64,000 bases of DNA, from positions 1-64,000 of IMG/VR virus record IMGVR_UViG_3300020205_000565; one strand, written 5' to 3'. This DNA is from a virus. This document shows positions 46,508 through 56,286 of the stretch, piece by piece; positions within the stretch are counted from its first letter, which is position 1; the number at the start of each line of letters is the position of its first letter. The position numbers were made by a program, and so were the translations under genes. A model generated the notes under the pieces. It did not search any database, was not told the origin of the DNA, and worked only from the letters and a program-made list of their open reading frames with translations.

Positions 46508-49500
46508 TAGCGAGGGGAGTTAAGTAGTTTATTATTAGTCACCTTAAGTAGCATCTTCACATTATCAGATACAGTTCTTATTAACACAACGTGATTAGCG
46601 TAATGTCTAAACTTCTTTCTTTCGAAAGGTGACTTATTTAAGTTAATGTTGTTATTATTTAATGTACGAATATAACCGTTAAGTTCTGTATTCCAAATAG
46701 GTTGTTGTACTAAAATTCCTCCGGCCTGAAATTCTCCACGGTTTCTAGTGAAGTCCCAGAACTGATTGAATCTATACTTTTGTTCTTCCTTAGAGAATAA
46801 AATGTTTATGATGCCTGTTGTTGCATCTATCTGAGGATAGTTTACAATTATCGGGGCATTGTTTTTAGGACTAAGATTTAATCTTAGGTTACCGGAAACT
46901 TGCTCGTTATTATAAACGATAGCTCTATCAAAGTTAAAGTCTAATACCTCGTAACGATCAATACCATCTTGGTCATAAACATAGCATTCAAGTAAGTACT
47001 CTATGCTTCTTGTTGTAGTAACAGTTTGACCAGTAGCAGAAATATAATCTATCTCAAATGGATAGTCTGCCCCATAGTAGTTACAGAACTTAGATGTATT
47101 ATTATAGTGCTTCCAGATCTTACCAATTCCGTTATCGGTCTTAGTAGTAAGGAATCCTTTAATGTTAGATATACCAAGTTCCGGATGCCAGTCGTGGAAG
47201 GATAACCAAGCTTTAATTTTAGGATCAAAGCTTATTGTCCAGGATACGTTATCGAAGTAAATCGGATTTCCTAGTTCGATAGCATTATTACCATAGTAAA
47301 ATTGATCCCCTTTCCGAATAGTAACCACACCAATAAACTCGTCTTTAACTTTATAGTCAGTTTTAGAGAAGTATATAATTTGGTTTTCGTTATCAAACGT
47401 TGTTTGACATCCGATACCCATTATGGGATTTCCTACCAGCGGGAAGTCTGGGAACTGATCTAATAGGAAATAATGTAGGTACTTAGAGAACCACCACTTC
47501 ATTCCTAAGTCTGAGATAGGCTGCATTCCTTCTGCTACTGTAAAGATCTTACCTTGAGAAGCGCTCATCCAGTATACACCGGCCGGAGTATTAATTACTG
47601 ATAGTCTATCCTGGCAAGAGCCATGTTGGAATTCTATATCAGCGTTACTTAAAGTTTGTAACGGTTGGCTAAATAGGCCACCGTCTCCAATAGTAATCTT
47701 TGTACCTGATGTAGTTTGTAAACTATCTACAGCATTAAACATTACCGGGCTAGCTTTCTCTTGAAGAATAATAGCACCGTTTCTATTGATAGATTTAAAT
47801 GCCGTTACCTTACTATCGAAATCATAGTAGTTATTTACTAAGAATATCTGCCAGTAATCTTTCTTGTCCTCCTGACTATTTGGTAAGGAGTAGATTACTC
47901 TATACGGATAATACTGATAGCATGTCTCGGCAACATATGGATCGTAAGATCTATTCTGCATAGATCCCCATGTTATATAATTATTCATCGTACGAGATAC
48001 TCCTAGGGAGATGTCGTAGTTAAAGTAATTACCAAACTTGATTATACTTGTATCAAATAATCCTTTAAGATCTTTAGTACCATAAGGATTGTAGAACTTC
48101 TCTTCTGGTAATTCTCCTTCATCTCTTAAGTCAATATTATATTCAGATTCTACAAAGAAGTCTCTTACTCCAGATTGGAATAAATACATTGTTCCGCGTA
48201 AAACACCTATGATGCCTTTATTTAAGCCTACACCACCTGTATCATCATTTACAGCTTCTGTTGTTTGTGCACCTGCATACTTATCTAGATTATATTTTCC
48301 AGAAGGCATTGCGTCCCTTATATTACCAGCAGATATACCTAGTATCCCGTTTGAAACGTTTTGCATAAACTCACTTGCTGAAAACTTAGTAAAGTCTGCC
48401 CAAAAACGAGGATAGCTTATCATGTACTTGAGCGTATAGTCTATCTCAGTTCCTGCGGGAACATCATATAACCAGTCATAGAAATAGAAGAAAGTATTTT
48501 TCTCTGTATAACGACCTACATACGTATCGCCTCCAAATACAGCTGGGGATTTTATAACTACTACCTGCCCAGCATCAGCTTGAGTAAGTTCCTGGTTGAA
48601 AGACGTTTTAAATCTATTAACACAACCTGTAGTAATTTGATTAGCTGATTCTATTTGACCATACTGATTACGAAGTCTAATTTTAAGAGCTCCATACATA
48701 CAAGATGTTGTAGCAAAGAATTTACCTGATGTTGGATTGGCCGTAGTTATATCTCTGTTTATAACATCGTATGGTGTATTATCTCCCGGATCGCCACCAT
48801 TTATTCCAGCATAAGCTCCTGCGTAAATGCTATTCTGAATAGCGGAACCAACAGTTTGTATAGATCCATCTGTGACAGTTGGCGCAAAAGCATTCTGCAT
48901 GAAGATAGGATTATCTACAATAGAACCATTAAGATTTTTACCTAGATGAATTGCTACGCAGTTAGGTCTAAATAAATTATTAACTTTATAGTTACCTATA
49001 AACTGGAACTGACCTTTTAAGTAAGAAACATCATTAATTAATCTTCGAGTATTACCGCTTCCTTGATACGCTGTTTTAATATTACCCGGCTGCAGTTTAT
49101 GTAGATCAAGATGACTAACAGTACGAAGAACAAAATCTCTATACGGTGCTAGAGCATACATTAAATCAAGTATACTATCTATACCTTGTGACCAGTAGTA
49201 TGCAAAAGTTACAATACTATTTCCGGCTAATACACCTGTTGGAACATATTGATAATCTCCATACGTAAGAGATCTACTTAAAGAAGGTGGTGCTAATCCA
49301 GCTGATGATGTACCCGATGTTGCTGATTGGGCTATTATATAAGCTGCTAATGCTTCATTCTCATCGGCATTAAGAGATGGATTTAATCCACCTAGTGCAG
49401 CAGCAAGTAAATGCACCGATGTCGCTGCAAGCGCGTCAATTCCCGTTATTCCTAAAGCAATAATTGCAGACTGTACTGCTGTAGCAGGAGATGCAACTGC

Positions 49501-51852
49501 GGCATTTACCGGTATAGCCTGATTTGTAATTCTTTGACCACGAACAGCTTTTGCAGCAATACCTAAACCAGCAACAGCTGCTATAATAAAGGCTCTATTT
49601 GTTAATAACTTCTCTCGTGGATGATCGGGCACAGATTCAAACTGACCCTCCATATTATATTTATCTCCTAATTGGCCATATAATTTTAATTCATTTACAG
49701 ATAAAAATGGATACTCTAAATTTGTATCAGGGGAATGAAATGTAAGATACGATGACTCATATGGTACTACATTTGAATTATAACCTAACCAACTAGAAGG
49801 TTTATTCTGCTCACTACCTTGCATGGAATCTAGTGGCACAGCATCATTATAATTTGTTAAGGTAAAGTCGATACCTAAATAATTACCAACGTAGTTAGGA
49901 TAGAGAATCTTATCTCCAGTAGCAATACCAAAGGGTGCTCCACTTCCTGTTGTAGATGCGCCAGCTTCTCTATAAGAACGCATGTTATTAACGGCTCCTT
50001 TTGCTACAACCGTTTTATTTCCTTGTCTTGAAGCACGGAGTATTTCATATCCTACAATACCCGGAATAATATTTCCTTGATTATCTCTAGGAGCTTTTAT
50101 ATTTCCAAATCTAACACCTAGTAAACGAATTGCTTTAGGTTTAGCTGGAGTAAGATTTCCGTTTGTTGCAAGAAAATAATCATCTACACGGATGTGCGTA
50201 GTATTCTGGTTAACATAAAGATCGCCAAACTGACTACCGTTCGAATTTAAAAAATCAGAAGGCATCTTGTGATGTCTTATCTGTTTACCGCATAAATCAT
50301 ATGCTGGATTATTTCCAGAAATTGTAAACAAACTAGGATTAGATGATGCGTCCCATACCTCTGGATTATTATTTGGATACTGCTCAGTTGATTCCCAGTA
50401 ACCCATTTTACCTGATGCTATAATCTGACCAGGAGTTACTGCAGAATTATTTAGCGGTAGCCCTTGTAAGTCTAATGGATAAGCAGTATTAATTACTTCC
50501 CATACTTTTGTTTGGTAGTCATTATCTTGAGCATATTCAATATTGTCTAGATCACTAGGACTATAATTTTGTAATTCCCAGTCAAATGCTTCTCTCCCAG
50601 GTATATGATATGAGCTAGATTTCTTACCATCGTTGTATACAAATCTTATCCAGAATGCATATACTTCATCTCGCATGTAACCAACTGTACTACCACCTTT
50701 ACGGTAATAGTCCCAAGGCTGCTCTACCATAATCCATTCAGTATCAATCTGATTAGCAAATGGTTGGTAGTTAAAGTCAAACTTTTCTGTTGGCGCTACA
50801 CGAATAAGATATCCATTAACATCGTACATTGCCTCAGATTTATCATAGCCCGGAGTACGTAACGGAATGTATTCTAATGGAATAGAAGTTAATGTAGCTG
50901 ATACATAGTCAAAACTTATAGAATGTGTTTGGGTACTATAGAATCCTACTTGAGATGCGACAGTTTGCTGATCAGTAGTATGTACTACAACTAACTGAAA
51001 CTCAGTAAAGTTTTCTGTATCTAAATTAGTAAAGCTTACATCTAAAGAACTACCTGCCGTATTAGGCGAAAACAAAGCTTGTATATTAGACGGAGAAAAA
51101 TAATCAGTAACTCTTTGCTGATTATCTGAGTAAGCAATTACCGCATAGTATGATCCGTTTCGTAATTGACCCCCTGACAAACCCTTACTAACTGTAACAC
51201 AAGGGATTAGCATGCGTTTATTTAAACGTATTTTTTCGCAGTCTAGAGCAAGCGGGATTTGGTTTTGGCATATAGTGCAGTCGGCATTTATTCCGGCCTG
51301 TACATTATCGCAGATATAAGGAACTCCTGGCCAAGGTTCGTTAATATATATATCAGGATAGCTAGCTAGTTCAACCGGGCCAATGTTTAATTTACGACTT
51401 ACATTTAGACCATCGTCCCAATATAGATCCCAACTACAGTCAAATTTAGTTTTAGCATCTCCAATAATTAAGTTCTCCCTATTGAAGTTTAGACACTGAT
51501 CATTTACTATAGGTATATAAGTACAGCTTGGTTCGTGAAATAATCCAATCTCTGAATTAGTATCATCAGTAGAAAAGACTGCAAAGTAATCTTGATAAAT
51601 AGGAATAGTACCTATTATGGTATACGGGGCCTGTGTACAGAACTCGTTTGCTGGCTCATTGCCAAGCAAACCTATATCTCCGGACTTACTATTATTAGCA
51701 GCATTTCGTGCATGATTCCACGTACCCTCAGGAGCATACGTGACATCATAGTCTTTAACCATGCCTTTGTTAAAAGCATTGGTAGTTCCATCAGACGTAT
51801 TAGCCTGAGGTGTGCTATCAGCACTAGCTTGGGATGCTCTTTGTTTAGCCAT
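46507..51852 (-). CDS. Large tail protein, P22 gp10/crAss muzzle-like candidate (1,781 residues)
   Basis: The N-terminal half is beta-rich and recalls the very large tail stabilisation or muzzle proteins of crAss-like phages: NAFNKGMVKDYDVTYAPEGT, then FCTQAPYTIIGTIPI, YYAVIAYSDNQQRVTDYF. That match is from memory. A surprising hydrophobic Ala-rich stretch lies at about residues 747-850 (AFIIAAVAGLGIAAKAV, IIALGITGIDALAATSV). The gene follows two connector-like genes (3-base gap) and is joined by TAATG to the giant cargo genes, as expected for a distal tail component made just before the cargo. There is no enzyme motif. Tail location is inferred from context and length. Confidence 0.6.
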   Translation of the reverse strand: MAKQRASQASADSTPQANTSDGTTNAFNKGMVKDYDVTYAPEGTWNHARNAANNSKSGDIGLLGNEPANEFCTQAPYTIIGTIPIYQDYFAVFSTDDTNSEIGLFHEPSCTYIPIVNDQCLNFNRENLIIGDAKTKFDCSWDLYWDDGLNVSRKLNIGPVELASYPDIYINEPWPGVPYICDNVQAGINADCTICQNQIPLALDCEKIRLNKRMLIPCVTVSKGLSGGQLRNGSYYAVIAYSDNQQRVTDYFSPSNIQALFSPNTAGSSLDVSFTNLDTENFTEFQLVVVHTTDQQTVASQVGFYSTQTHSISFDYVSATLTSIPLEYIPLRTPGYDKSEAMYDVNGYLIRVAPTEKFDFNYQPFANQIDTEWIMVEQPWDYYRKGGSTVGYMRDEVYAFWIRFVYNDGKKSSSYHIPGREAFDWELQNYSPSDLDNIEYAQDNDYQTKVWEVINTAYPLDLQGLPLNNSAVTPGQIIASGKMGYWESTEQYPNNNPEVWDASSNPSLFTISGNNPAYDLCGKQIRHHKMPSDFLNSNGSQFGDLYVNQNTTHIRVDDYFLATNGNLTPAKPKAIRLLGVRFGNIKAPRDNQGNIIPGIVGYEILRASRQGNKTVVAKGAVNNMRSYREAGASTTGSGAPFGIATGDKILYPNYVGNYLGIDFTLTNYNDAVPLDSMQGSEQNKPSSWLGYNSNVVPYESSYLTFHSPDTNLEYPFLSVNELKLYGQLGDKYNMEGQFESVPDHPREKLLTNRAFIIAAVAGLGIAAKAVRGQRITNQAIPVNAAVASPATAVQSAIIALGITGIDALAATSVHLLAAALGGLNPSLNADENEALAAYIIAQSATSGTSSAGLAPPSLSRSLTYGDYQYVPTGVLAGNSIVTFAYYWSQGIDSILDLMYALAPYRDFVLRTVSHLDLHKLQPGNIKTAYQGSGNTRRLINDVSYLKGQFQFIGNYKVNNLFRPNCVAIHLGKNLNGSIVDNPIFMQNAFAPTVTDGSIQTVGSAIQNSIYAGAYAGINGGDPGDNTPYDVINRDITTANPTSGKFFATTSCMYGALKIRLRNQYGQIESANQITTGCVNRFKTSFNQELTQADAGQVVVIKSPAVFGGDTYVGRYTEKNTFFYFYDWLYDVPAGTEIDYTLKYMISYPRFWADFTKFSASEFMQNVSNGILGISAGNIRDAMPSGKYNLDKYAGAQTTEAVNDDTGGVGLNKGIIGVLRGTMYLFQSGVRDFFVESEYNIDLRDEGELPEEKFYNPYGTKDLKGLFDTSIIKFGNYFNYDISLGVSRTMNNYITWGSMQNRSYDPYVAETCYQYYPYRVIYSLPNSQEDKKDYWQIFLVNNYYDFDSKVTAFKSINRNGAIILQEKASPVMFNAVDSLQTTSGTKITIGDGGLFSQPLQTLSNADIEFQHGSCQDRLSVINTPAGVYWMSASQGKIFTVAEGMQPISDLGMKWWFSKYLHYFLLDQFPDFPLVGNPIMGIGCQTTFDNENQIIYFSKTDYKVKDEFIGVVTIRKGDQFYYGNNAIELGNPIYFDNVSWTISFDPKIKAWLSFHDWHPELGISNIKGFLTTKTDNGIGKIWKHYNNTSKFCNYYGADYPFEIDYISATGQTVTTTRSIEYLLECYVYDQDGIDRYEVLDFNFDRAIVYNNEQVSGNLRLNLSPKNNAPIIVNYPQIDATTGIINILFSKEEQKYRFNQFWDFTRNRGEFQAGGILVQQPIWNTELNGYIRTLNNNNINLNKSPFERKKFRHYANHVVLIRTVSDNVKMLLKVTNNKLLNSPR

Positions 51853-51854
51853 GA

Positions 51855-52808
51855 TTAAACACCGTTATTTACTCTTAGGTTACTCATTGGACTAGGATAT
51901 GACTTAAACATATCATAGTACTTACCATACATTGCTTTACGGTTCATAGTCCATACTTTCTCCATCTCAGAGAAGTTAGGAGTATTAACTACTGTAAGTG
52001 CATTGTTTCTTGCTGCACGATATTCTTGTGCAACTAGCTGAACTTGATTTGTTACGTTTACCCCATCCATTACCAAGTTCTCTAGAATACGTTTCTTTAA
52101 TCCATATTCGTAATACTCGTTAAGATAAGGATGATCAGGAACCATTAAGTGCCCTTCAGCATCCTCTAAAGTTCCCTGGTAGTTTATATAAATTTTAGCT
52201 TCATCAGTACAGTGATTAGTACCATCATTATTTCTACGGTCATGATTATTATGCGTATTAAGATAAAGCCAACCGTCTTTAATATAAGCTTCATCCCTTG
52301 CCATAGATTGAAGATTCGGACAATCGCAATCTATAAATTGTGAGTTTCTAAATCTAATTGGGGCAAATGTTTTATAAGTTCTCGTTTGATTATTAATTAC
52401 TTGAATCAACTGGTATTCAGTTCCGCACTGTGTTAGACATACAGGTTGAGATGGTAAGGATACATCTGAACAATAGTTAGCCTCTACCCACGGTCTCCAT
52501 TTTGGAGTAACATCTTGAATATTAGTACCTTGCGGCATTGACACATCCTCTGTGTATTCTCCGCATATCAATGCGAAGTTCATTACATAGAAGTCATCTG
52601 GTAAGCGTACGCGACCCTTTTCTACGTATAATAATCTTTCTTTAGTCATGTATATACGTAGGCCAAGATCATAATTAATACGTGTAGCTACTTTGAGTAG
52701 CTGCGAAGGATCTACGCTTCCGTCGGTAACTAAACTTTTTAAATCAAGCTTGACATCTTCAAGTAGTGATTCAAAAGTTCTATATTTAAGAGTGTAATTA
52801 TAGTTCAT
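51855..52808 (-). CDS. Connector / tail-tubular-like protein (317 residues)
   Basis: The helical N-terminus (TFESLLEDVKLDLKSLV), the following RLLYVEKGRVRLPDDFYVMN and the late PYLNEYYEYGLKKRILENL resemble ring or tail-tubular proteins of crAss-like and P22-type podoviruses. The middle holds a Cys-rich insertion (about residues 120-165). The ATG overlaps the stop of the 222-residue gene (ATGA), so the two are translationally coupled. It probably belongs to the head-tail connector or upper tail, just before the large tail gene. The match is by pattern and position only. Confidence 0.55.
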   Translation of the reverse strand: MNYNYTLKYRTFESLLEDVKLDLKSLVTDGSVDPSQLLKVATRINYDLGLRIYMTKERLLYVEKGRVRLPDDFYVMNFALICGEYTEDVSMPQGTNIQDVTPKWRPWVEANYCSDVSLPSQPVCLTQCGTEYQLIQVINNQTRTYKTFAPIRFRNSQFIDCDCPNLQSMARDEAYIKDGWLYLNTHNNHDRRNNDGTNHCTDEAKIYINYQGTLEDAEGHLMVPDHPYLNEYYEYGLKKRILENLVMDGVNVTNQVQLVAQEYRAARNNALTVVNTPNFSEMEKVWTMNRKAMYGKYYDMFKSYPSPMSNLRVNNGV

Positions 52809-53473
52809 GATCTATATACGGATTGTTTATCTGAAATAAATTGGTCTTGAGGTATTTGAGCAGACTTCATGAAGTCAGCAACTACCTGCTGCTCTATCTC
52901 TGCAAAAAGTTCAGGTGGTACCCCTAATAATTCTTGTTGACGCTGCATGCATGGATCTTCACAACTAAAGCCCATAACTCCAGCATCAAAGATTCCTTCT
53001 ACGGATAATCCTTCCCATTCAACATTTGGAATATAGATATAGTTATCCATAAGCCAGAAGTAGGTATTCTTATTATATCTAAAAGCGGATGTCTTACTCA
53101 TGCTATTATATAACGTAGGAGTTGTCCGATAGGCTTCTGTAAAGCCGTCCATAGAAGTTACAGTACGTAGCAATGGACCCTGAGGTCCTTCCATTATATT
53201 TGGTATTCTAGTTTGTGTACGTTTAATTGTACAACCTGATTTAGGCTCACAGCAGGCTTCTACTTTATCTACGTCTATTAGTGGTATGCAGGGTAGACGT
53301 TTAAACATACTAGAGAACTTTGTTCCTGTTCCCTGGTTACTTTGACGTTTAATATACATCCCAGCGTATTTCATTATAAGACTATAGATAACACGGTCTG
53401 TGATAAAGTCATCCATGTCTACAGCCTTAATAATGTTTCTAACACGAGATACTGCTTCTCCTACTGTTTTCAT
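52805..53473 (-). CDS. Connector / ring-like virion protein (222 residues)
   Basis: The protein begins with a helical MKTVGEAVSRVRNIIKAVD and ends with helices (LFAEIEQQVVADFMKSAQ), with a beta-rich middle (NTYFWLMDNYIYIPNVEW). This layout resembles small head-tail ring proteins of tailed phages. It contains several cysteines (VEACCEPKSGC, SCEDPC). It sits between the IHF-like gene (2-base gap) and the 317-residue gene (4-base overlap). Its stop is TGA, one of the few non-TAA stops here. No closer family is recognised. Confidence 0.55.
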   Translation of the reverse strand: MKTVGEAVSRVRNIIKAVDMDDFITDRVIYSLIMKYAGMYIKRQSNQGTGTKFSSMFKRLPCIPLIDVDKVEACCEPKSGCTIKRTQTRIPNIMEGPQGPLLRTVTSMDGFTEAYRTTPTLYNSMSKTSAFRYNKNTYFWLMDNYIYIPNVEWEGLSVEGIFDAGVMGFSCEDPCMQRQQELLGVPPELFAEIEQQVVADFMKSAQIPQDQFISDKQSVYRS

Positions 53474-53475
53474 AA

Positions 53476-54063
53476 TTAATCTTTTAGATCAAATTCGTTA
53501 TATTCTATTAACTTCTCTTTTGTTTGTCTAGCTATTCGATTCTTCATGCAGGCTTTATCAAATAGTTTTGATACAGTAAACATCTTATCTATTACTATAA
53601 ACTTCTTCCAGTTGTCCCGGAACTCTTTAGTAACAGCTCGTTTAAAATATCTGTTAGCAGTAAATCCCCATAGAACCCTGTCTCGTAGTTTGTATCGAGA
53701 CTGATAGTTGCTGTAGAATATCTTACTAATGTAACCATCTGTATCCCAGTTCTTATGAGTAACCTTAACGCCATACTTAATGGACTTACCATAATCTATA
53801 TTTTCTTTAATAGGTTGCTGACAAGCTCCAATAAAAAGGTAACCTAGATTCTCTGGTAACTCTATACCGTCTCTGTTTTCAATCGTTTCTCTCCAAAGCT
53901 TTTCGTTAAAAGCCTTTACTATTTTTTTAGTTAACGCTAGGTCAACATCTTTGTGTTCTGGATACTTAGCTTTAAAGTCTTTAATATACTGTTTAGTAAT
54001 TAACTTAACTTTTGGGGCTCTATATCTCGGGGCATTTAAGTTTGGTTTTTTGAAGTTCTGCAT
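53476..54063 (-). CDS. Basic protein with possible HU/IHF-like domain (195 residues)
   Basis: Residues about 40-90 (ALTKKIVKAFNEKLWRETI, then GIELPENLGYLFIGAC) resemble the helix-then-GV.L..LG.. pattern of HU/IHF proteins. crAss-like phages encode an IHF-type subunit between their connector genes, the same place as here. The rest is Lys/Arg-rich (DNWKKFIVIDKMFTVSK). A basic N-terminus (KKPNLNAPRYRAPKVKL) may contact DNA. It is the first gene after the promoter at 54,128. Either a DNA-binding virion protein or a structural protein with a borrowed fold is possible. Confidence 0.5.
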   Translation of the reverse strand: MQNFKKPNLNAPRYRAPKVKLITKQYIKDFKAKYPEHKDVDLALTKKIVKAFNEKLWRETIENRDGIELPENLGYLFIGACQQPIKENIDYGKSIKYGVKVTHKNWDTDGYISKIFYSNYQSRYKLRDRVLWGFTANRYFKRAVTKEFRDNWKKFIVIDKMFTVSKLFDKACMKNRIARQTKEKLIEYNEFDLKD

Positions 54064-54127
54064 ACGCCTTAGTACAATTTACGAAATTTATTCTAGCTTT
54101 AAAAGTAATACATCATTGAATACTAAA

Positions 54128-54135
54128 CAAATATA
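54128..54135 (-). promoter_or_regulatory. Bacteroidota-type -7 box TATATTTG
   Basis: On the minus strand the sequence CACTATATTTG lies just after the terminator T-run. TATATTTG fits the TAnnTTTG -7 box of Bacteroidota promoters. No convincing -33 TTTG was found at the usual distance. The first start codon is about 64 bases downstream. Confidence 0.6.
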
Positions 54136-54138
54136 GTG

Positions 54139-54165
54139 AAAAACCCCCAAGCCATTGCCTGAGGG
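54139..54165 (-). terminator. Rho-independent terminator after fibre operon
   Basis: On the minus strand CCCTCAGGC pairs with GGCTTGGGGG's first nine usable bases (nine base pairs, two of them G-U) around an AATG loop, followed by five T residues. It ends the unit that finishes with the 188-residue gene, 38 bases after its stop. Confidence 0.85.
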
Positions 54166-54203
54166 TCTCTCTTGTTTAGTCACGCTAAACCAACAAACGT
54201 GGA

Positions 54204-54770
54204 CTATAATGCCGGTAGTGTCTTTATAATTATAATAGCGCTGGTAGAACTTGCTGCGTCATCTATACAATTTGTTCTTACTTGAAAATAATAATTAGTA
54301 TTAGGAGTTAGCAAAGTAAGCGTATAACTATTCGTAGTTAAGTTAGCCGTAGACGTCCATACCCCGGGGATAGTTCCGTAATCTACATTATAATAATCAG
54401 CTCCAGTAAGTTCCCACGTAAGTATAATTGTAGTTGTACCTACATAAGTAGGATGTACATTAATAGGGGGAAGACAGTCAGTATCCCAGCTTTGTACAGA
54501 CATGGCCTGATAAGCGTTCTCTAGAGATGCTCCTGCAGGTAATGCTGGATAGTAACCATTATCTGAAATAGTATTACCAAACTGATATATAGAATATAGA
54601 GAACTATGTTTTACACAAGTATCCTGGATAGTTTCATAACACGGAGTTGGATCCGGGCAAGTTATATCTGGAGGACATGTGAAAACAGCAGCAGTTGTAA
54701 GGGGTAAATCCTTACAACCGCATAAGTTAGTTGATGATACTGTATTAGAACCGCAAGTTGTGCAAGCCAT
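54204..54770 (-). CDS. Fibronectin-III-domain virion protein (188 residues)
   Basis: The N-terminal 60 residues are Cys-rich (MACTTCGSNTVSSTNLCGC, FTCPPDITCPDPTPC). The C-terminal 95 residues look like one FN3 domain: TTIILTWELTGADYYNVDYG, then SYTLTLLTPNTNYYFQVRT. FN3 domains are common in exposed phage fibre and decoration proteins. It is the last gene before the terminator, 12 bases after the 491-residue gene, and uses TAG as stop. Probably a surface fibre or decoration protein. Confidence 0.65.
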   Translation of the reverse strand: MACTTCGSNTVSSTNLCGCKDLPLTTAAVFTCPPDITCPDPTPCYETIQDTCVKHSSLYSIYQFGNTISDNGYYPALPAGASLENAYQAMSVQSWDTDCLPPINVHPTYVGTTTIILTWELTGADYYNVDYGTIPGVWTSTANLTTNSYTLTLLTPNTNYYFQVRTNCIDDAASSTSAIIIIKTLPAL

Positions 54771-54782
54771 ATTTTTAGTTTA

Positions 54783-56258
54783 TTAAGCCGTCTCTACTGA
54801 TTGATAATCACAATCCTTAATGATACCGCCTACGATTACTCTTACTCTAACATTATAGGTAGTACTTGGTGTAAGCCCCGTTAACGTTCCAGTTATGGCA
54901 CCAGATGCAGGATTTACAATAGTAGCTGTTGTTACTACAGCAGTTATACCGTTGTTCCAACATTCTACTATGTAAGTTACACCTGCACTAATAGGGTTAG
55001 TAAAGCTAAAATCTATATAGTCCCAAGGCGACCCTACAGCGTAGCTCATAGCGGGGCAAGTATCAAAGTTCTCTACTCCTACAGTTAAACATTTGTTACA
55101 TGTAAGGTCTCCGTCAGAAGCACATACATCTAATTTAACTGTATAGTCTGTATACAAGTTTAATAACGATACTGATAGATCAATAAGTTGCGTAGCTCCA
55201 CCAAGGTTAGGTATAACCGATACCTGTGTTGTATATGTTAGGCCGAAGGCATCTGTAATAGTAACAAACATACCTCCCGCAAAACAGTCTACAAATGATC
55301 CAGCAGATCCTGTAAATGCTAGCTCTATATTAGGAGTAGAAAACTGAGCATCCATTATTATTTGAACATCGTCACAAGTAGTATTGCAACAGTTTGTAAC
55401 TATGTTTTGTACAGCAGATCGCATATCACATACAGTAACCCATAGGTTATTTACAGCTGCTGCCATAGTATTTACATCTCCCGCGTTGAGCCAACCTGGT
55501 AAACCAGCCATAGAAATGGTAGGATTACTTAAGGTAGGTGAAGTATCAAGATTAATACACTGTTGTCCAATTGCTGAAGTAATTTCTCCAGGATTTCCAG
55601 TAGCGGTTCGTAAATCACAAAATGCTGCCTCAAGCTCTTCTACAAAATCTACTATAGGAATATTTGTAGCGCCTGTTATACATACACTAGACGGTACAAT
55701 TATCTGATCTTTTATAGACTTAACTAAACCTCCCGCTGGAAATACAACTTGAGATATAGAGTCAATTTCTTTAGTATGTAAAGTAAGAGTTTTATTTATA
55801 GTTACTGTGCCATCTATAATTCCACAAATAGTGTTTCCGATTAATGTAGCAAAGTCAGTAACTGAAAGTTGAACAACCATATCCCCTAAAGGATTAGGAA
55901 ATTGCAAACATTCAGGAACTGGTACTAAGCAAGCTAATGTTGCAGCACAGTCCGCTGGTGAATTAGTGGACGGAGTACTTTGCATAGCACAAAGCTGATC
56001 CAAAATGAATTGGATAATATCCTTAACACTTGTTGGCACAGGTGAGATAGGAGGGAAACAACTTACGTCAAATCCGGATACTTTTAATTCATCAAGAAGT
56101 GTACATAGTTCCGTTGCAACTTTATAAGTTACATCGGAAATACTATCTCCTTTGCATAAGTTAATGCAAGAGATATCTGGACCTTGCCAGATAACACAGT
56201 TACTTGATAACGGTGTACAGCCTCTTTGTGTATTCGTAGGTTCTAGTGGAAGTGCCAT
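54783..56258 (-). CDS. Fibre-like protein with C-terminal FN3 domain (491 residues)
   Basis: The first 300 residues contain many hydrophobic and Cys residues (SSNCVIWQGPDISCINLC, GFDVSCFPPISPV) and alternate helical and loop segments. They may form a trimeric shaft, but no repeat is clear. From about residue 305 two beta domains follow. The last is FN3-like (YIDFSFTNPISAGVTYIVEC, LTGLTPSTTYNVRVRV). It lies between two other Cys-rich proteins of the fibre operon. A receptor-binding or head-fibre role is likely by context; the exact site in the virion is unknown. Confidence 0.6.
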   Translation of the reverse strand: MALPLEPTNTQRGCTPLSSNCVIWQGPDISCINLCKGDSISDVTYKVATELCTLLDELKVSGFDVSCFPPISPVPTSVKDIIQFILDQLCAMQSTPSTNSPADCAATLACLVPVPECLQFPNPLGDMVVQLSVTDFATLIGNTICGIIDGTVTINKTLTLHTKEIDSISQVVFPAGGLVKSIKDQIIVPSSVCITGATNIPIVDFVEELEAAFCDLRTATGNPGEITSAIGQQCINLDTSPTLSNPTISMAGLPGWLNAGDVNTMAAAVNNLWVTVCDMRSAVQNIVTNCCNTTCDDVQIIMDAQFSTPNIELAFTGSAGSFVDCFAGGMFVTITDAFGLTYTTQVSVIPNLGGATQLIDLSVSLLNLYTDYTVKLDVCASDGDLTCNKCLTVGVENFDTCPAMSYAVGSPWDYIDFSFTNPISAGVTYIVECWNNGITAVVTTATIVNPASGAITGTLTGLTPSTTYNVRVRVIVGGIIKDCDYQSVETA

Positions 56259-56286
56259 ATATATAATTTACAAAATTTTTATCTAA

